DNA of 20,564 nt, from assembly GCA_002423495.1 (NCBI GenBank), contig DIWN01000067.1, positions 1 to 20,564 on the forward strand, written 5' to 3'. Source of the stretch: Anaerolineaceae bacterium UBA6105 (GTDB lineage: Bacteria; Chloroflexota; Anaerolineae; Anaerolineales; Anaerolineaceae). Below, in pieces: positions 6,613-13,884 of this stretch (the first letter of the stretch is position 1; the number at the start of each line of letters is the position of its first letter). A program made the translations under genes and the position numbers. Under the pieces are notes generated by a model. It was not told where the DNA came from. It saw only the letters and a list, made by a program, of their open reading frames with translations, and made no database searches.

Positions 6613-9117
6613 TCAATTTTGCGCCAATTCCACCAGCACGTTCACCTCGCGGGTGCCTCCCGGAGGAATTGGAATAATATAACCTTCTATTGATTTACCA
6701 TCCAGGCTGATCCTGGTTGAAGTGATTTCACTGTTTCTTACAACTTTGATGTTATAGACCACACCACGGAAGATGCGCTTCGCCTCAAAGCCCGCCCAGT
6801 CGCCCGGAATAACCGGATGTACGGACAAGCCCTTGTAGGTGGGCTTGATGCCAAGGATATGCTGGCTGATCGCTACGTAATTCCAGCTGGCAGTACCTGT
6901 CAGCCAGGAATTTTTAGCCTCGCCGTGCGTCGGCGCGTCCTTGCCGGCGATGGTTTGGGCGTAAACATAAGGCTCACAGCGATGAACCTCACTGATCGCC
7001 TCACGGGCCGATGGGTTGATCCGCTTATAGTAATCAAATGCCCTGTCTCCCCTGCCAATAACAGTTTCCGCAATCATGATCCAGGGATTGGAATGGCAGA
7101 AGATGCTCGCGTTCTCTTTGTAGCCCGGCGGGTAGGATGTTATTTCGCCCAGTCGCAGTTGATAACGGCTATACGCAGGATTTAGCACCACGATCCCATG
7201 TGGGGTGGCCAATCTTTCTCTCACTGCGTCCAGCGCCTGGCGAGCTTTGCCATCTTCCACCCCCAAGCCGACCATGACACACAGCCCCTGGGGCTCGATG
7301 AAGATTTGCCCTTCTTCGTTCAAGTGCGAACCAAGTGGCTCTCCGAAGGCGTCATAAGCGCGTCTGAACCACTCGCCATCCCAACCTGCCTCCCAGATAG
7401 CCTGCTCCATCTCCTTTGCTTTTTCGGAGTAAAACGCAGGTGCGTGAAGGTCAAATGATCCATCAACAGAGCTCAAAGCAAAAAGTGAAGCGAGATGCAC
7501 CATTTCCTGGCAGGAAAGGATGAACAAGCCGGCAATCATGACGCTTTCAGCAATCTTGCCATCCTGATTGGTGGTTGTCTGAAAAGACTGACCCGGCGTG
7601 TCGGAAAAGCAATTAAGGTTAAGGCAGTCATTCCAGTCCGCCCTGCCAATCAGCGGCAACTGGTGGGGTCCAAGCCGGTCCAGCGTGTATTGAACAGCCC
7701 GTTGAAGGTGTTCAAACAAGGGCATTTCGGTACCTGGTTGGTTCTCGTAGGGCACCAATTCGTCCAGAATGCTAAGATCGCCAGTTTCCTTTACATATGC
7801 CGCGGTCGCCAATACCAGCCAGTGTGGGTCGTCATTGAAATCTGACCCCACGTCATTGTTGCCGCGTTTGGTCAGTGGCGAGTACTGGTGGAAAGCGCCG
7901 CCGTTGGAAAGTTGTGTAGCTGCCAAATCAAGCAGCCTTTCGCGGGCACGCTCAGGCACAATGTGCACAAAACCCAGCAAATCCTGGGTGGAATCTCGGA
8001 AGCCCATGCCGCGCCCGATGCCACTTTCAAAGTACGAAGCCGAACGGCTCATGTTGAAGGTGATCATGCATTGGTAGGCGTTCCAGATGTTGACCATGCG
8101 ATTGGTGTCTTCATCGGGAGTATGTACAATGAACTTACCCAGCAGCTCCTGCCAGTATTCCTTTAGTTCCTCAAAGGCTGCGTCCACACGCTCAGGCGAA
8201 AGGAATTCGCGGATGATTGGCAAAACGCGGGCTTTGTTGATTGTGTTTGAGTCCACCGGATCAAATTTTGCGTCAGCTGGATTCTCGTGATAACCGAGCA
8301 GGAAGATCATGCGTTTCACCTCACCTGGCTTCAAGTGCAGCTTGAGGTGGTGAGAACCGATTGGCTGCCAACCGTGCGCAACGGAATTCTTCGACTGACC
8401 GACCTGCACAGCGATGGGGTTATCCCACCCACGGTAAGGTCCCAAAAACGCGTTTCGCACCGTGTCGAATCCAGCTAAGGGCTCAGAACAGGCAAAGTAA
8501 GCAAAATGATTGCGCCGCTCGCGGTATTCCGTCTTATGAAAGATTGTGCCTTGCAGAACATCGCCAATTTCACGGAGTAGATCGGGCACTTCCACTTCCC
8601 CGGTGTTGAAATTACGCTGGAAGTTGGTTGAGTCGTCCCAGGCATCCCACAGCGCGAATTCGACAGCAGAGAAAAGGTCAAGATCGACCTCATTTCCCTT
8701 TTCGTTGGTCAGGGTGAGATCCCAAACTTCACATTTTGAATTTAGCGGCACAAAGTAGCGTGTGCTGGCTGTTATGCCGTTTTTCTTTGACTCGATTTTG
8801 GTGTAGCCCATGCCATGCCGGCATTCGTAGCTGTCCAAATCCACGCGTGTTGGCATCCAGCTAGGAGACCAGACCTCGCTGCTCTCAGCATCGCGCAGGT
8901 AAATGTATCGCCCGCCCATATCCAGGGGAGCATTATTGTAGCGATAGCGTGTCAGGCGCCTTAGACGGGCATCCTTATAAAAGGAGTAACCTCCAGCCGT
9001 ATTGGAAATAAGTCCGAAAAAAGCGTCCGTGCCAAGGTAATTAATCCAGGGCACCGGTGTGTCGGGACGTGTGATGACATATTCTCTTGATTTATCGTCA
9101 AAATAACCAAACCGCAT
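6613..9117 (-). CDS. Cellobiose phosphorylase, GH94
   Basis: Cytoplasmic inverting phosphorylase that splits cellobiose with phosphate into alpha-glucose 1-phosphate and glucose. The N-terminus MRFGYFDDKSREYVITRPDT, then PWINYLGTDAFFGLISNTAG and GYSFYKDARLRR, is typical of clostridial cellobiose phosphorylases. The (alpha/alpha)6 barrel carries RADWNDCLNL with catalytic Asp497, and later AYSRYQLRLGEITSYPPGYK and NAGK-like SWLTGTASWNY. At 834 residues it is slightly longer than the roughly 811-residue clostridial enzyme. The ATG at 9117 is chosen over one 18 nt upstream because GGAGG (9123-9127) precedes it by 5 nt. It is the only evidently intact catabolic enzyme in the locus. Chitobiose or another beta-glucoside is less likely as substrate. 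Confidence 0.92.
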   Translation of the reverse strand: MRFGYFDDKSREYVITRPDTPVPWINYLGTDAFFGLISNTAGGYSFYKDARLRRLTRYRYNNAPLDMGGRYIYLRDAESSEVWSPSWMPTRVDLDSYECRHGMGYTKIESKKNGITASTRYFVPLNSKCEVWDLTLTNEKGNEVDLDLFSAVEFALWDAWDDSTNFQRNFNTGEVEVPDLLREIGDVLQGTIFHKTEYRERRNHFAYFACSEPLAGFDTVRNAFLGPYRGWDNPIAVQVGQSKNSVAHGWQPIGSHHLKLHLKPGEVKRMIFLLGYHENPADAKFDPVDSNTINKARVLPIIREFLSPERVDAAFEELKEYWQELLGKFIVHTPDEDTNRMVNIWNAYQCMITFNMSRSASYFESGIGRGMGFRDSTQDLLGFVHIVPERARERLLDLAATQLSNGGAFHQYSPLTKRGNNDVGSDFNDDPHWLVLATAAYVKETGDLSILDELVPYENQPGTEMPLFEHLQRAVQYTLDRLGPHQLPLIGRADWNDCLNLNCFSDTPGQSFQTTTNQDGKIAESVMIAGLFILSCQEMVHLASLFALSSVDGSFDLHAPAFYSEKAKEMEQAIWEAGWDGEWFRRAYDAFGEPLGSHLNEEGQIFIEPQGLCVMVGLGVEDGKARQALDAVRERLATPHGIVVLNPAYSRYQLRLGEITSYPPGYKENASIFCHSNPWIMIAETVIGRGDRAFDYYKRINPSAREAISEVHRCEPYVYAQTIAGKDAPTHGEAKNSWLTGTASWNYVAISQHILGIKPTYKGLSVHPVIPGDWAGFEAKRIFRGVVYNIKVVRNSEITSTRISLDGKSIEGYIIPIPPGGTREVNVLVELAQN

Positions 9118-9122
9118 AAAAA

Positions 9123-9127
9123 CCTCC
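9123..9127 (-). promoter_or_regulatory. Ribosome binding site of the GH94 gene
   Basis: GGAGG on the minus strand, 5 nt before the ATG at 9117. It lies inside the extra six codons of the longer reading frame, which argues for the shorter protein. Confidence 0.8.
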
Positions 9128-9238
9128 AAAAGCATTCATAATATTTTCAAAGCGTAGTCCTTGTAGCTGTCAACATCCCCCAATGAGCGACCATAGAGGA
9201 GCCCATAAAGCATGGCACGAAAGCACCACTTGATAACA

Positions 9239-9358
9239 TCATTCCTTTTCTACACCTATCGATATTCCATTGATGGTGTATAGTGAGAAAAAGAAATAGA
9301 TGATAACGATCGGAATAATAGATACAGCCAACCCCAGGTAAATCGTGTCATATTCATG
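9239..9358 (-). pseudogene. C-terminal remnant of an ABC sugar transporter permease (MalG type)
   Basis: Minus-strand translation ending at TGA 9239-9241 gives 39 codons: HEYDTIYLGLAVSIIPIVII, then YFFFSLYTINGISIGVEKE. This has the layout of the last transmembrane helix and tail of MalG-family carbohydrate permeases, which end in a segment like (Q/F)-x-x-(I/F)-x-x-G-(I/L)-x-x-G-x-x-K-(G/E). The frame merges into the 3' end of lacI and loses similarity upstream of about 9358, so the rest of the permease is absent. Its place directly before GH94 suggests that a sugar-uptake operon once lay between lacI and GH94. The family call rests on recognition of a short segment only. Confidence 0.7.
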
Positions 9359-10430
9359 CCGGCTTTTTGAGAGCGCTCCCTTCCATTTCTGCCCCCTGAT
9401 CCGTGGGTCTGTTTACTGATTTCCCCCCACATGTATCACGTATGATCAGTTCTGTATCAAGGATCATACGTTTGGCCGGTTTCGTGCCTTTTTCAATCAT
9501 ATCTATTAGCAGATCAACTGCTTTGATACCAAAATGGGTAATAGGCTGATGTACGGTTGTTAATTTTATTGGCAATGTAGACGCAATCGGTAGATCATCA
9601 AACCCAACAAAAGCGACATCGCCCGGAATTTGTAAGCCAGCTTCCTGGACTGCCCGCATCGCCCCGATTGCCATCACATCTGACTGCGCGAAAATTGCAT
9701 CGGGTCTTAAGGGAAGCAACTTTTTCATGGCAAGATAACCGCTGCTCTCAGAAAAATCGCCTTCTGCAATCAAGGTTGGGTCAATTTCCCTGCCAGCTTC
9801 AGCCATTGCCTGCCTGAAGCCTGTTTCCCGGTCGATCGATGTAGTGCTGCGAATTGCCCCGGTGATCATGCCAATGCGTTGATAACCCAGCTTTATCAGA
9901 TGGGAAACCGCACTTTTTGCCGCTGAGATATTGTCCACATCGATATAATTTACGGATTTCTCCTCAAAAGGCCTGCCTAAAACAAGCAGTGGCACTTGCG
10001 AAGAGATCAGGCGCTTGAAGAGCATGTCGTCTGAGTTGCCGGATTGCAGCAAAAAGCCATCCAGCATTCCCCGCCGTAAAAGGCGTGGGGTGATCTCATT
10101 TTCATCTTCCTGGTTGCCCACCAAAAAAAGGGAAAGCGTCATATGGTGATTGTTGCACGCGAAAGCTACGCCCTGGGTAAGATGAGGAAAGTAAGGGTCT
10201 GTGAAAAAAGCGCTTGTTGTTCTTGGGATGACCAGGCCGATCATATTGGTACGTTGGGATGCCAGAGATCTGGCTGCCGCATTGGGATGATAACCGGTAT
10301 TTTGAATGATCTTTTCCACCCGCTTGCGCGTTGCTGCCCCCACATTCGGGCTGGCATTCACAACCCGTGAGACGGTTGATCTGGAAACTCCAGCAAGCTT
10401 TGCGATGTCCTCAAGTTTTAGATCATTCAT
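9354..10430 (-). CDS. LacI-family transcriptional regulator (CebR/CelR-like by operator)
   Basis: 358 residues. The N-terminal helix-turn-helix and hinge are textbook LacI: LEDIAKLAGVSRSTVSRVVN at about 5-24, then HPNAAARSLASQRT. The rest is a periplasmic-binding-protein-like sugar sensor (IGLVIPRT at about 67-74, HLIKLGYQRIGMITG, AFVGFDDLPIASTLPIKLTT), followed by the usual end TELIIRDTCGG and an unconserved tail of about 22 residues. It most likely represses the adjacent beta-glucoside genes and itself, since a TGGGAGCGCTCTCA palindrome, close to the cellobiose-responsive CebR/CelR operator of actinobacteria, covers the start of its own transcript. A second copy lies in its last codons. Effector unknown; cellobiose is a reasonable guess. 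Confidence 0.93.
   Translation of the reverse strand: MNDLKLEDIAKLAGVSRSTVSRVVNASPNVGAATRKRVEKIIQNTGYHPNAAARSLASQRTNMIGLVIPRTTSAFFTDPYFPHLTQGVAFACNNHHMTLSLFLVGNQEDENEITPRLLRRGMLDGFLLQSGNSDDMLFKRLISSQVPLLVLGRPFEEKSVNYIDVDNISAAKSAVSHLIKLGYQRIGMITGAIRSTTSIDRETGFRQAMAEAGREIDPTLIAEGDFSESSGYLAMKKLLPLRPDAIFAQSDVMAIGAMRAVQEAGLQIPGDVAFVGFDDLPIASTLPIKLTTVHQPITHFGIKAVDLLIDMIEKGTKPAKRMILDTELIIRDTCGGKSVNRPTDQGAEMEGSALKKPA
9368..9381. promoter_or_regulatory. Second CebR/CelR-like operator, inside the lacI 3' end
   Basis: On the minus strand AGGGAGCGCTCTCA, identical at 13 of 14 positions to the operator before lacI. It sits immediately upstream of the permease remnant and about 250 bp before GH94, where an operator for the former transport operon and now for GH94 would be expected. 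Because it overlaps the poorly conserved lacI C-terminus, it may mark the edge of a deletion. Binding is inferred. Confidence 0.6.
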
Positions 10431-10467
10431 GCTTTTGCTTGTTTTCAGCTCACAATTGAAATTTCTT

Positions 10468-10481
10468 TGGGAGCGCTCTCA
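10468..10481. promoter_or_regulatory. CebR/CelR-like operator before lacI
   Basis: TGGGAGCGCTCTCA, a palindrome with 6 of 7 matching pairs around a central CG. It differs at one base from the TGGGAGCGCTCCCA site known for actinobacterial cellulose/cellobiose regulators. It begins about 7 nt after the -10 box, so it covers the transcription start and suits autorepression. Confidence 0.75.
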
Positions 10482-10487
10482 TAAGCC

Positions 10488-10517
10488 ATTATAGTACACT
10501 GTCTGAAGCTTTGTCAA
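10488..10517 (-). promoter_or_regulatory. Consensus sigma-70 promoter of lacI
   Basis: On the minus strand, TTGACA (10512-10517) and TATAAT (10488-10493) are both perfect consensus hexamers, separated by 18 nt. The predicted start falls in or next to the operator at 10468-10481, about 50 nt before the lacI ATG. Confidence 0.85.
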
Positions 10518-10752
10518 TAGTTTTTCCAGAATCAATTTTGGTTTAGCAAGCGAATTCATTTCAGCGACCTCCCTCCACTTTGGAATAAGTTCAGTGATTT
10601 TGCATATAATTTTGTTATTGCTTGTGTGGATGTGACTGCTGGTTCCACAGGGAGCTGACAAGGTTACTGTTGAGGAAAGAATTTCTGAATTTTGTTGACT
10701 GATGAATGCCACCCAGAGGAAATATTGCTTGGATTAAGAGAAATACAACAGA
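10518..10752. other. Intergenic stretch with no recognised feature
   Basis: The remainder of the 322-bp gap between the divergent lacI and DUF3795 genes. It is AT-rich. A TATAAT at 10605-10610 has no convincing -35 partner. The only long reading frame, on the minus strand, overlaps the lacI promoter and resembles nothing known. No hairpin or repeat stood out. Confidence 0.5.
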
Positions 10753-11307
10753 ATGAAAGATTTCAGTAGAGAGGATTTACCTTTTTCACTCTGCGGGCTA
10801 AATTGCAGCTTGTGCCCGATGCGCCTGGGAGGATACTGCCCTGGCTGTGGTGGGGGTCCCGGAAATCAATCCTGCGCGATCGCAAAATGCAGCCTTCAGT
10901 ATGATCGAGTGGAATATTGTTTTCTTTGACCCAGTTTTCCATGCGAGAAATATGATCATGCGGAAGATTATGATTCTTTCATCACCCATCAGCGGCAACT
11001 AAAAGACATAAAACGCGCGCGAGAAATAGGAGTAGAAGCCTACAACAGGGAGCTAATTAGAAAATCAGAAATTCTTCTAACCCTGCTGGCCGAATATAAT
11101 GATGGACGAAGAAAGACCTTCTATTGTGTCGCAATAAACCTCACGCCATTGCAACAGATTGAGAAAATCGTGGAACAGGCTGCCAATAATTCGTCTTTAC
11201 ATGCACTTAGCCTCAGAGAAAAAGCAGCTTTCATGGTTTCTCTTTTTCAAGACTATGCTTCACAGGAAGGTCTTGTGCTCAAGCTTCGCAAGAAGCCAGC
11301 GGAGTAG
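10753..11307 (+). CDS. DUF3795 zinc-ribbon-like protein with in-frame TGA at a Cys position
   Basis: Translation from ATG 10753 gives a Cys-rich N-terminus (SLCGLNCSLCPMRLGGYCPG) typical of DUF3795, a small family of unknown function with probable metal-binding cysteines. At codon 59 (10927-10929) TGA interrupts YCFL-stop-PSFPCEKYD; the same frame then stays open and family-like (THQRQLKDIKRAREIGVEAY) for 125 more codons to TAG at 11305. The paralogue at 12391-12789 reads FCFECAQYPCKRL here, so the TGA falls exactly on a Cys. Either this is a recent nonsense mutation or sequencing error, or TGA is decoded as selenocysteine. No good SECIS hairpin was found, so a broken gene is the default view. 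Full length would be 184 codons. No clear Shine-Dalgarno is seen. Confidence 0.7.
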
Positions 11308-11417
11308 CATGTCATATTTCGTTCACCCTTTAAAGTTAGATCATGTTGCCAATCATATGTTGTTGTGCCTTGGTAAAAAATGTAAAACGTGGACCAGGAA
11401 AAACCATTTGGAATTGC

Positions 11418-11422
11418 GGAGG
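11418..11422 (+). promoter_or_regulatory. Ribosome binding site fixing the start of the toroid protein
   Basis: GGAGG, 6 nt before ATG 11429. It rules out the in-frame ATG 90 codons upstream, which overlaps the end of the DUF3795 gene and encodes low-quality sequence. Confidence 0.8.
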
Positions 11423-11428
11423 TTAGTA

Positions 11429-12334
11429 ATGGACAGTGAGAAGGCCAGGATTTTTATCTTTAAGAACGCCAGACCGCTCGACCTGGCAAGGTGGACCTTT
11501 CTCTTCGAAAACGGCAGCCAGCAAGAGGTGCTCAAGCATTTGGCAAGTTACCAGAATGCGGATGGCGGCTTTGGGCACGCGCTTGAGCCGGACTGCTGGA
11601 ACCCCAACTCCTCTCCGATCCAGACCTGGACCGCAACGAAGATCATCCGCGAGATCAAGCTGGAGGAAAAAGAGCACCCCATCATCCAGGGCATCCTGAA
11701 CTACCTTTCCTCGGGTAAGGACTTCGACGGCCATACCTGGGCGAACACCATTCAAAGCAACAATGATTTCCCTCACGCGCCTTGGTGGAGTTACGACCCC
11801 ATCCCACAGACCACCTATAATCCCACCGCCAGCCTGATTGGCTTCATCCTGAAGTTCGCCGATAAAAACAGCCAACCACTTGAAACAGCGCGCGTCCTCA
11901 CGCAGGAAGCCTACGCCTATTTCACCTCCCACTACCCCCTGGATGCGATGCATACAGCGGCTTGCTCTGTGGATCTGTACGAGTATCTGAAAGAGAGCGG
12001 CAATGAGGACCTTTTGGACATGGCCGAATTCAAGCGCTTGCTGCAAGCGCAGATCCAACACAGCATTACTTATGACACATCCAAGTGGGCGGTTGACTAC
12101 GTCTGCAAACCCTCGCTTTTCATCGGCAGCAAGAACAGCGATTTCTACCAGGAGAACGAGTCCATCTGCGATTATGAATGCGAGTTCCTTATCAAAACTC
12201 AGGAAGCGGATGGTACCTGGGCAATCACTTGGGTCTGGGCAGACTACCCCAAAGAATGGCACATCACCAAGAACTGGTGGAAAGTGGATCTGATCATCAG
12301 GAATATCAAGTATCTCGAGGCAATCTGCGTCTGA
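11429..12334 (+). CDS. Prenyltransferase/squalene-cyclase-like alpha/alpha-toroid protein, function unknown
   Basis: 301 residues from the ATG with GGAGG 6 nt upstream. QW-type toroid repeats are visible: YQNADGGFGHALEPDCWNPN near the N-terminus and TQEADGTWAITWVWADYPKE near the C-terminus, with other helical pairs between them. Such repeats occur in terpenoid cyclases, protein prenyltransferases and many uncharacterised bacterial proteins. Catalytic DxDD or zinc-ligand patterns of the characterised enzymes are not evident, so no reaction can be assigned. No signal peptide is seen. It lies between two DUF3795 genes on the same strand (121 nt after the first, 56 nt before the second), and may be cotranscribed with the second. 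Confidence 0.8.
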   Translation: MDSEKARIFIFKNARPLDLARWTFLFENGSQQEVLKHLASYQNADGGFGHALEPDCWNPNSSPIQTWTATKIIREIKLEEKEHPIIQGILNYLSSGKDFDGHTWANTIQSNNDFPHAPWWSYDPIPQTTYNPTASLIGFILKFADKNSQPLETARVLTQEAYAYFTSHYPLDAMHTAACSVDLYEYLKESGNEDLLDMAEFKRLLQAQIQHSITYDTSKWAVDYVCKPSLFIGSKNSDFYQENESICDYECEFLIKTQEADGTWAITWVWADYPKEWHITKNWWKVDLIIRNIKYLEAICV

Positions 12335-12390
12335 ATGTGGGCAGCAACAGGCTCCAAACAACCAGACAAGAAAAGACAGGCAGAAAAAAG

Positions 12391-12789
12391 ATGAAAGAAG
12401 AGCTGATTGCTCCATGCGGGATGAATTGTGCCTTCTGCGCCGCCTATCTATTCAGAGAACTGGACCTGAATAAGCAGGGTTTTCACCGAACCTACTGCCC
12501 GGGCTGCATCCCCAGGGGCGAGAATTGCACGCACATGGCAGACAGCTGCGAGCTGCTTGGCAAAGGCAAGTTGCGCTTCTGTTTTGAATGCGCGCAGTAC
12601 CCCTGCAAACGATTGAAAAGCCTGGATAAGCGTTACCGCACGAAGTACTACATGAGCATGATCGAAAATCTGAAGGCCATTCGCGATACTGGAATGGATA
12701 ATTTTCTGAAGGCGCAGGAGGAAAAGTGGCGCTGCCCCACTTGCGGCGGAACAATCTGCTGCCACAATGGGCTCTGCCTGAACTGCTAG
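12391..12789 (+). CDS. DUF3795 domain protein
   Basis: 132 residues from ATG 12391, chosen because the family motif APCGMNCAFCAAYL begins at residue 8 and the upstream extension overlaps the previous gene. At least sixteen Cys residues occur in clusters: C9/C13/C16, TYCPGCIPRGENC, FCFECAQYPCKRL, and a C-terminal CPTCGGTICCHNGLCLNC knuckle. This suggests one or more zinc or Fe-S sites. The function is unknown. It is the in-window paralogue that shows Cys at the place where the upstream relative has TGA. The ribosome binding site is weak. Confidence 0.85.
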   Translation: MKEELIAPCGMNCAFCAAYLFRELDLNKQGFHRTYCPGCIPRGENCTHMADSCELLGKGKLRFCFECAQYPCKRLKSLDKRYRTKYYMSMIENLKAIRDTGMDNFLKAQEEKWRCPTCGGTICCHNGLCLNC

Positions 12790-12832
12790 CTCGAGCTTTT
12801 CCTGCAAAACAAAAAATACCGCTGGAATGAAT

Positions 12833-12861
12833 AAAAAAGCCAGGCTCGGGTTGAGCCTGGC
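12833..12861 (-). terminator. Terminator of the heliorhodopsin gene
   Basis: Perfect 9-bp stem GCCAGGCTC/GAGCCTGGC (12839-12847 with 12853-12861), 5-nt loop. On the minus strand it is followed by TTTTTTATTC. It lies 20 nt after the heliorhodopsin stop. Confidence 0.88.
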
Positions 12862-12881
12862 ATCGTCATTTGTAATACGGT

Positions 12882-13646
12882 CTAAACTGGAGCGAGCGTG
12901 CCCGCGAAGATCATCCAGGCGAGGGCTGTCTTGGCAGCCAGGCTGAGGATAATGTAGGCTCTCTCGCCCACTAGGTAGTCCTTCCAGGCACCAACTTTCT
13001 TGTATTGCAAGATCATGTTGATGGCGAAGGAATTGAAGAATACGAAAATGGTTGGAATGATGGCGTAAACAAAGGCCGGCGGTTTGGCGCCTGCGGAGTT
13101 GAGCGCGCTCAGGAAGTAGATCATGATCACGATCCAGGGAATGATCCCCGCCACGCTGCCATATACAAAGGAAAGCCAGTTGGTTTTCTCAGTGTACTGG
13201 TTGTGGTATTCCATCATGATGCCAAACAGGTTCATGGTCGCGTTCAGGAAGAAAAGCAAGATGATGCTTCCGAGGTCCCAGATGCCAACCAGCTGCCCTA
13301 TCAGGACGATCATCAGCGAAGAGCTCAGGGCGTACTCGTAGAAGCGAATGGGGTTCATCTTGCGTTCAAGATAGCCCGTGTAGCGCTTGTAACCGATGGT
13401 TGAGATGTAGAAATGCGCCACGGCGGAAATCAGCAAAAAGATCGCCACAGCGATGCCGAAGGGAACTTCCCAGAAAAGCTGGGGGTCAGGAATCAGTTTT
13501 CGGGTCTCGATATTAAAGGTCAGAAAATTCGTAAAGATTGGATAAGTTGTGTCATTGCTGAGCACGATCATGAGGATGCCCTGAATAAGATGCAGGAACC
13601 CCATAAACAGATTGAAGCGGCGTAAGCCTTGATATTTTGTTTCCAT
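12882..13646 (-). CDS. Heliorhodopsin
   Basis: 254-residue, seven-helix retinal protein of the heliorhodopsin family: light-sensing membrane proteins distinct from type-1 rhodopsins, with an inverted (N-inside) topology. Identifying features are LRRFNLFMGFLHLIQG in helix 1 (His19), VAHFYIST (His78), the counterion Glu104 in RFYEYALSSSLMIVLIG, FGIMMEYHNQ, and the Schiff-base Lys239 in ILSLAAKTALAWMIFAGTL of the last helix. Glu104 and Lys239 correspond to E107 and K241 of 48C12, and the two His to H23 and H80. The ATG at 13646 is preferred over one 30 nt upstream because AGAGGA (13651-13656) is 4 nt before it. It is monocistronic, with its own terminator, and divergent from a carotenoid operon. 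Confidence 0.93.
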   Translation of the reverse strand: METKYQGLRRFNLFMGFLHLIQGILMIVLSNDTTYPIFTNFLTFNIETRKLIPDPQLFWEVPFGIAVAIFLLISAVAHFYISTIGYKRYTGYLERKMNPIRFYEYALSSSLMIVLIGQLVGIWDLGSIILLFFLNATMNLFGIMMEYHNQYTEKTNWLSFVYGSVAGIIPWIVIMIYFLSALNSAGAKPPAFVYAIIPTIFVFFNSFAINMILQYKKVGAWKDYLVGERAYIILSLAAKTALAWMIFAGTLAPV

Positions 13647-13711
13647 ATGATCCTCTTTTTTTAAAATTAGTTGCATAGAATTAACTATCGAAAGTTTACC
13701 ATTTAAGGGCT

Positions 13712-13743
13712 TTTGTACAATAGTTTGTACACAGTTTGAGAAC
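13712..13743. promoter_or_regulatory. TTTGTACA direct repeats upstream of heliorhodopsin
   Basis: TTTGTACA occurs at 13712-13719 and 13724-13731, followed by TTTGAGAAC (13735-13743), i.e. boxes spaced 12 and 11 bp apart, roughly one helical turn. The block is 66-97 bp before the heliorhodopsin ATG in an AT-rich region. A third TTGTACA with a following TGAGAAC lies at 13961-13977, before the carotenoid oxidoreductase. A repeated box of this kind suggests an oligomeric regulator; MerR-type CarH/LitR light regulators are one candidate. That is inference. Confidence 0.5.
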
Positions 13744-13884
13744 TTTTTTTAAAATTCAATATGCATAGCATTGCCTCCATGTATTAACCCATACATATAA
13801 AATCTCTGCCTAATCATAGTAAAATAATCTAAATAAAGAAATGATAGCAGCTTCAGGAATCAGTCAACTGACCTGCAAAGCATC

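Noticed and set aside
9168..9173. TTGACA as -35 of a GH94 promoter
   Set aside because: No acceptable -10 hexamer occurs 16-18 nt downstream; the nearest AT-rich box is 23 nt away.
10441..10458. AATTGTGAGC on the minus strand before lacI, equal to half of the E. coli lac operator
   Set aside because: Only one half-site, no symmetric partner; the nearby GAGCGCTC palindrome is the better operator. Considered chance.
10927..10990. SECIS element after the in-frame TGA
   Set aside because: Only a weak 4-bp CATG stem with a bulged 5-bp outer helix and a 13-nt loop can be drawn; this is not a convincing bacterial SECIS. The selenocysteine idea is kept only as a hypothesis.
11159..11428. 90-codon N-terminal extension of the toroid protein
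   Set aside because: It overlaps the DUF3795 reading frame, has implausible composition, and the GGAGG at 11418-11422 points to ATG 11429.
11423..12415. Long 330-codon frame antisense to the toroid gene
   Set aside because: A shadow of the GC-biased third codon positions of the plus-strand gene; it has no motif or ribosome binding site.
12882..13646. Type-1 (bacteriorhodopsin-like) proton pump
   Set aside because: The EYALSSSLM and SLAAKTALAW motifs and loop layout are those of heliorhodopsins; the DxxxxK-type helix 7 and the DTx-type helix 3 of pumps are absent.
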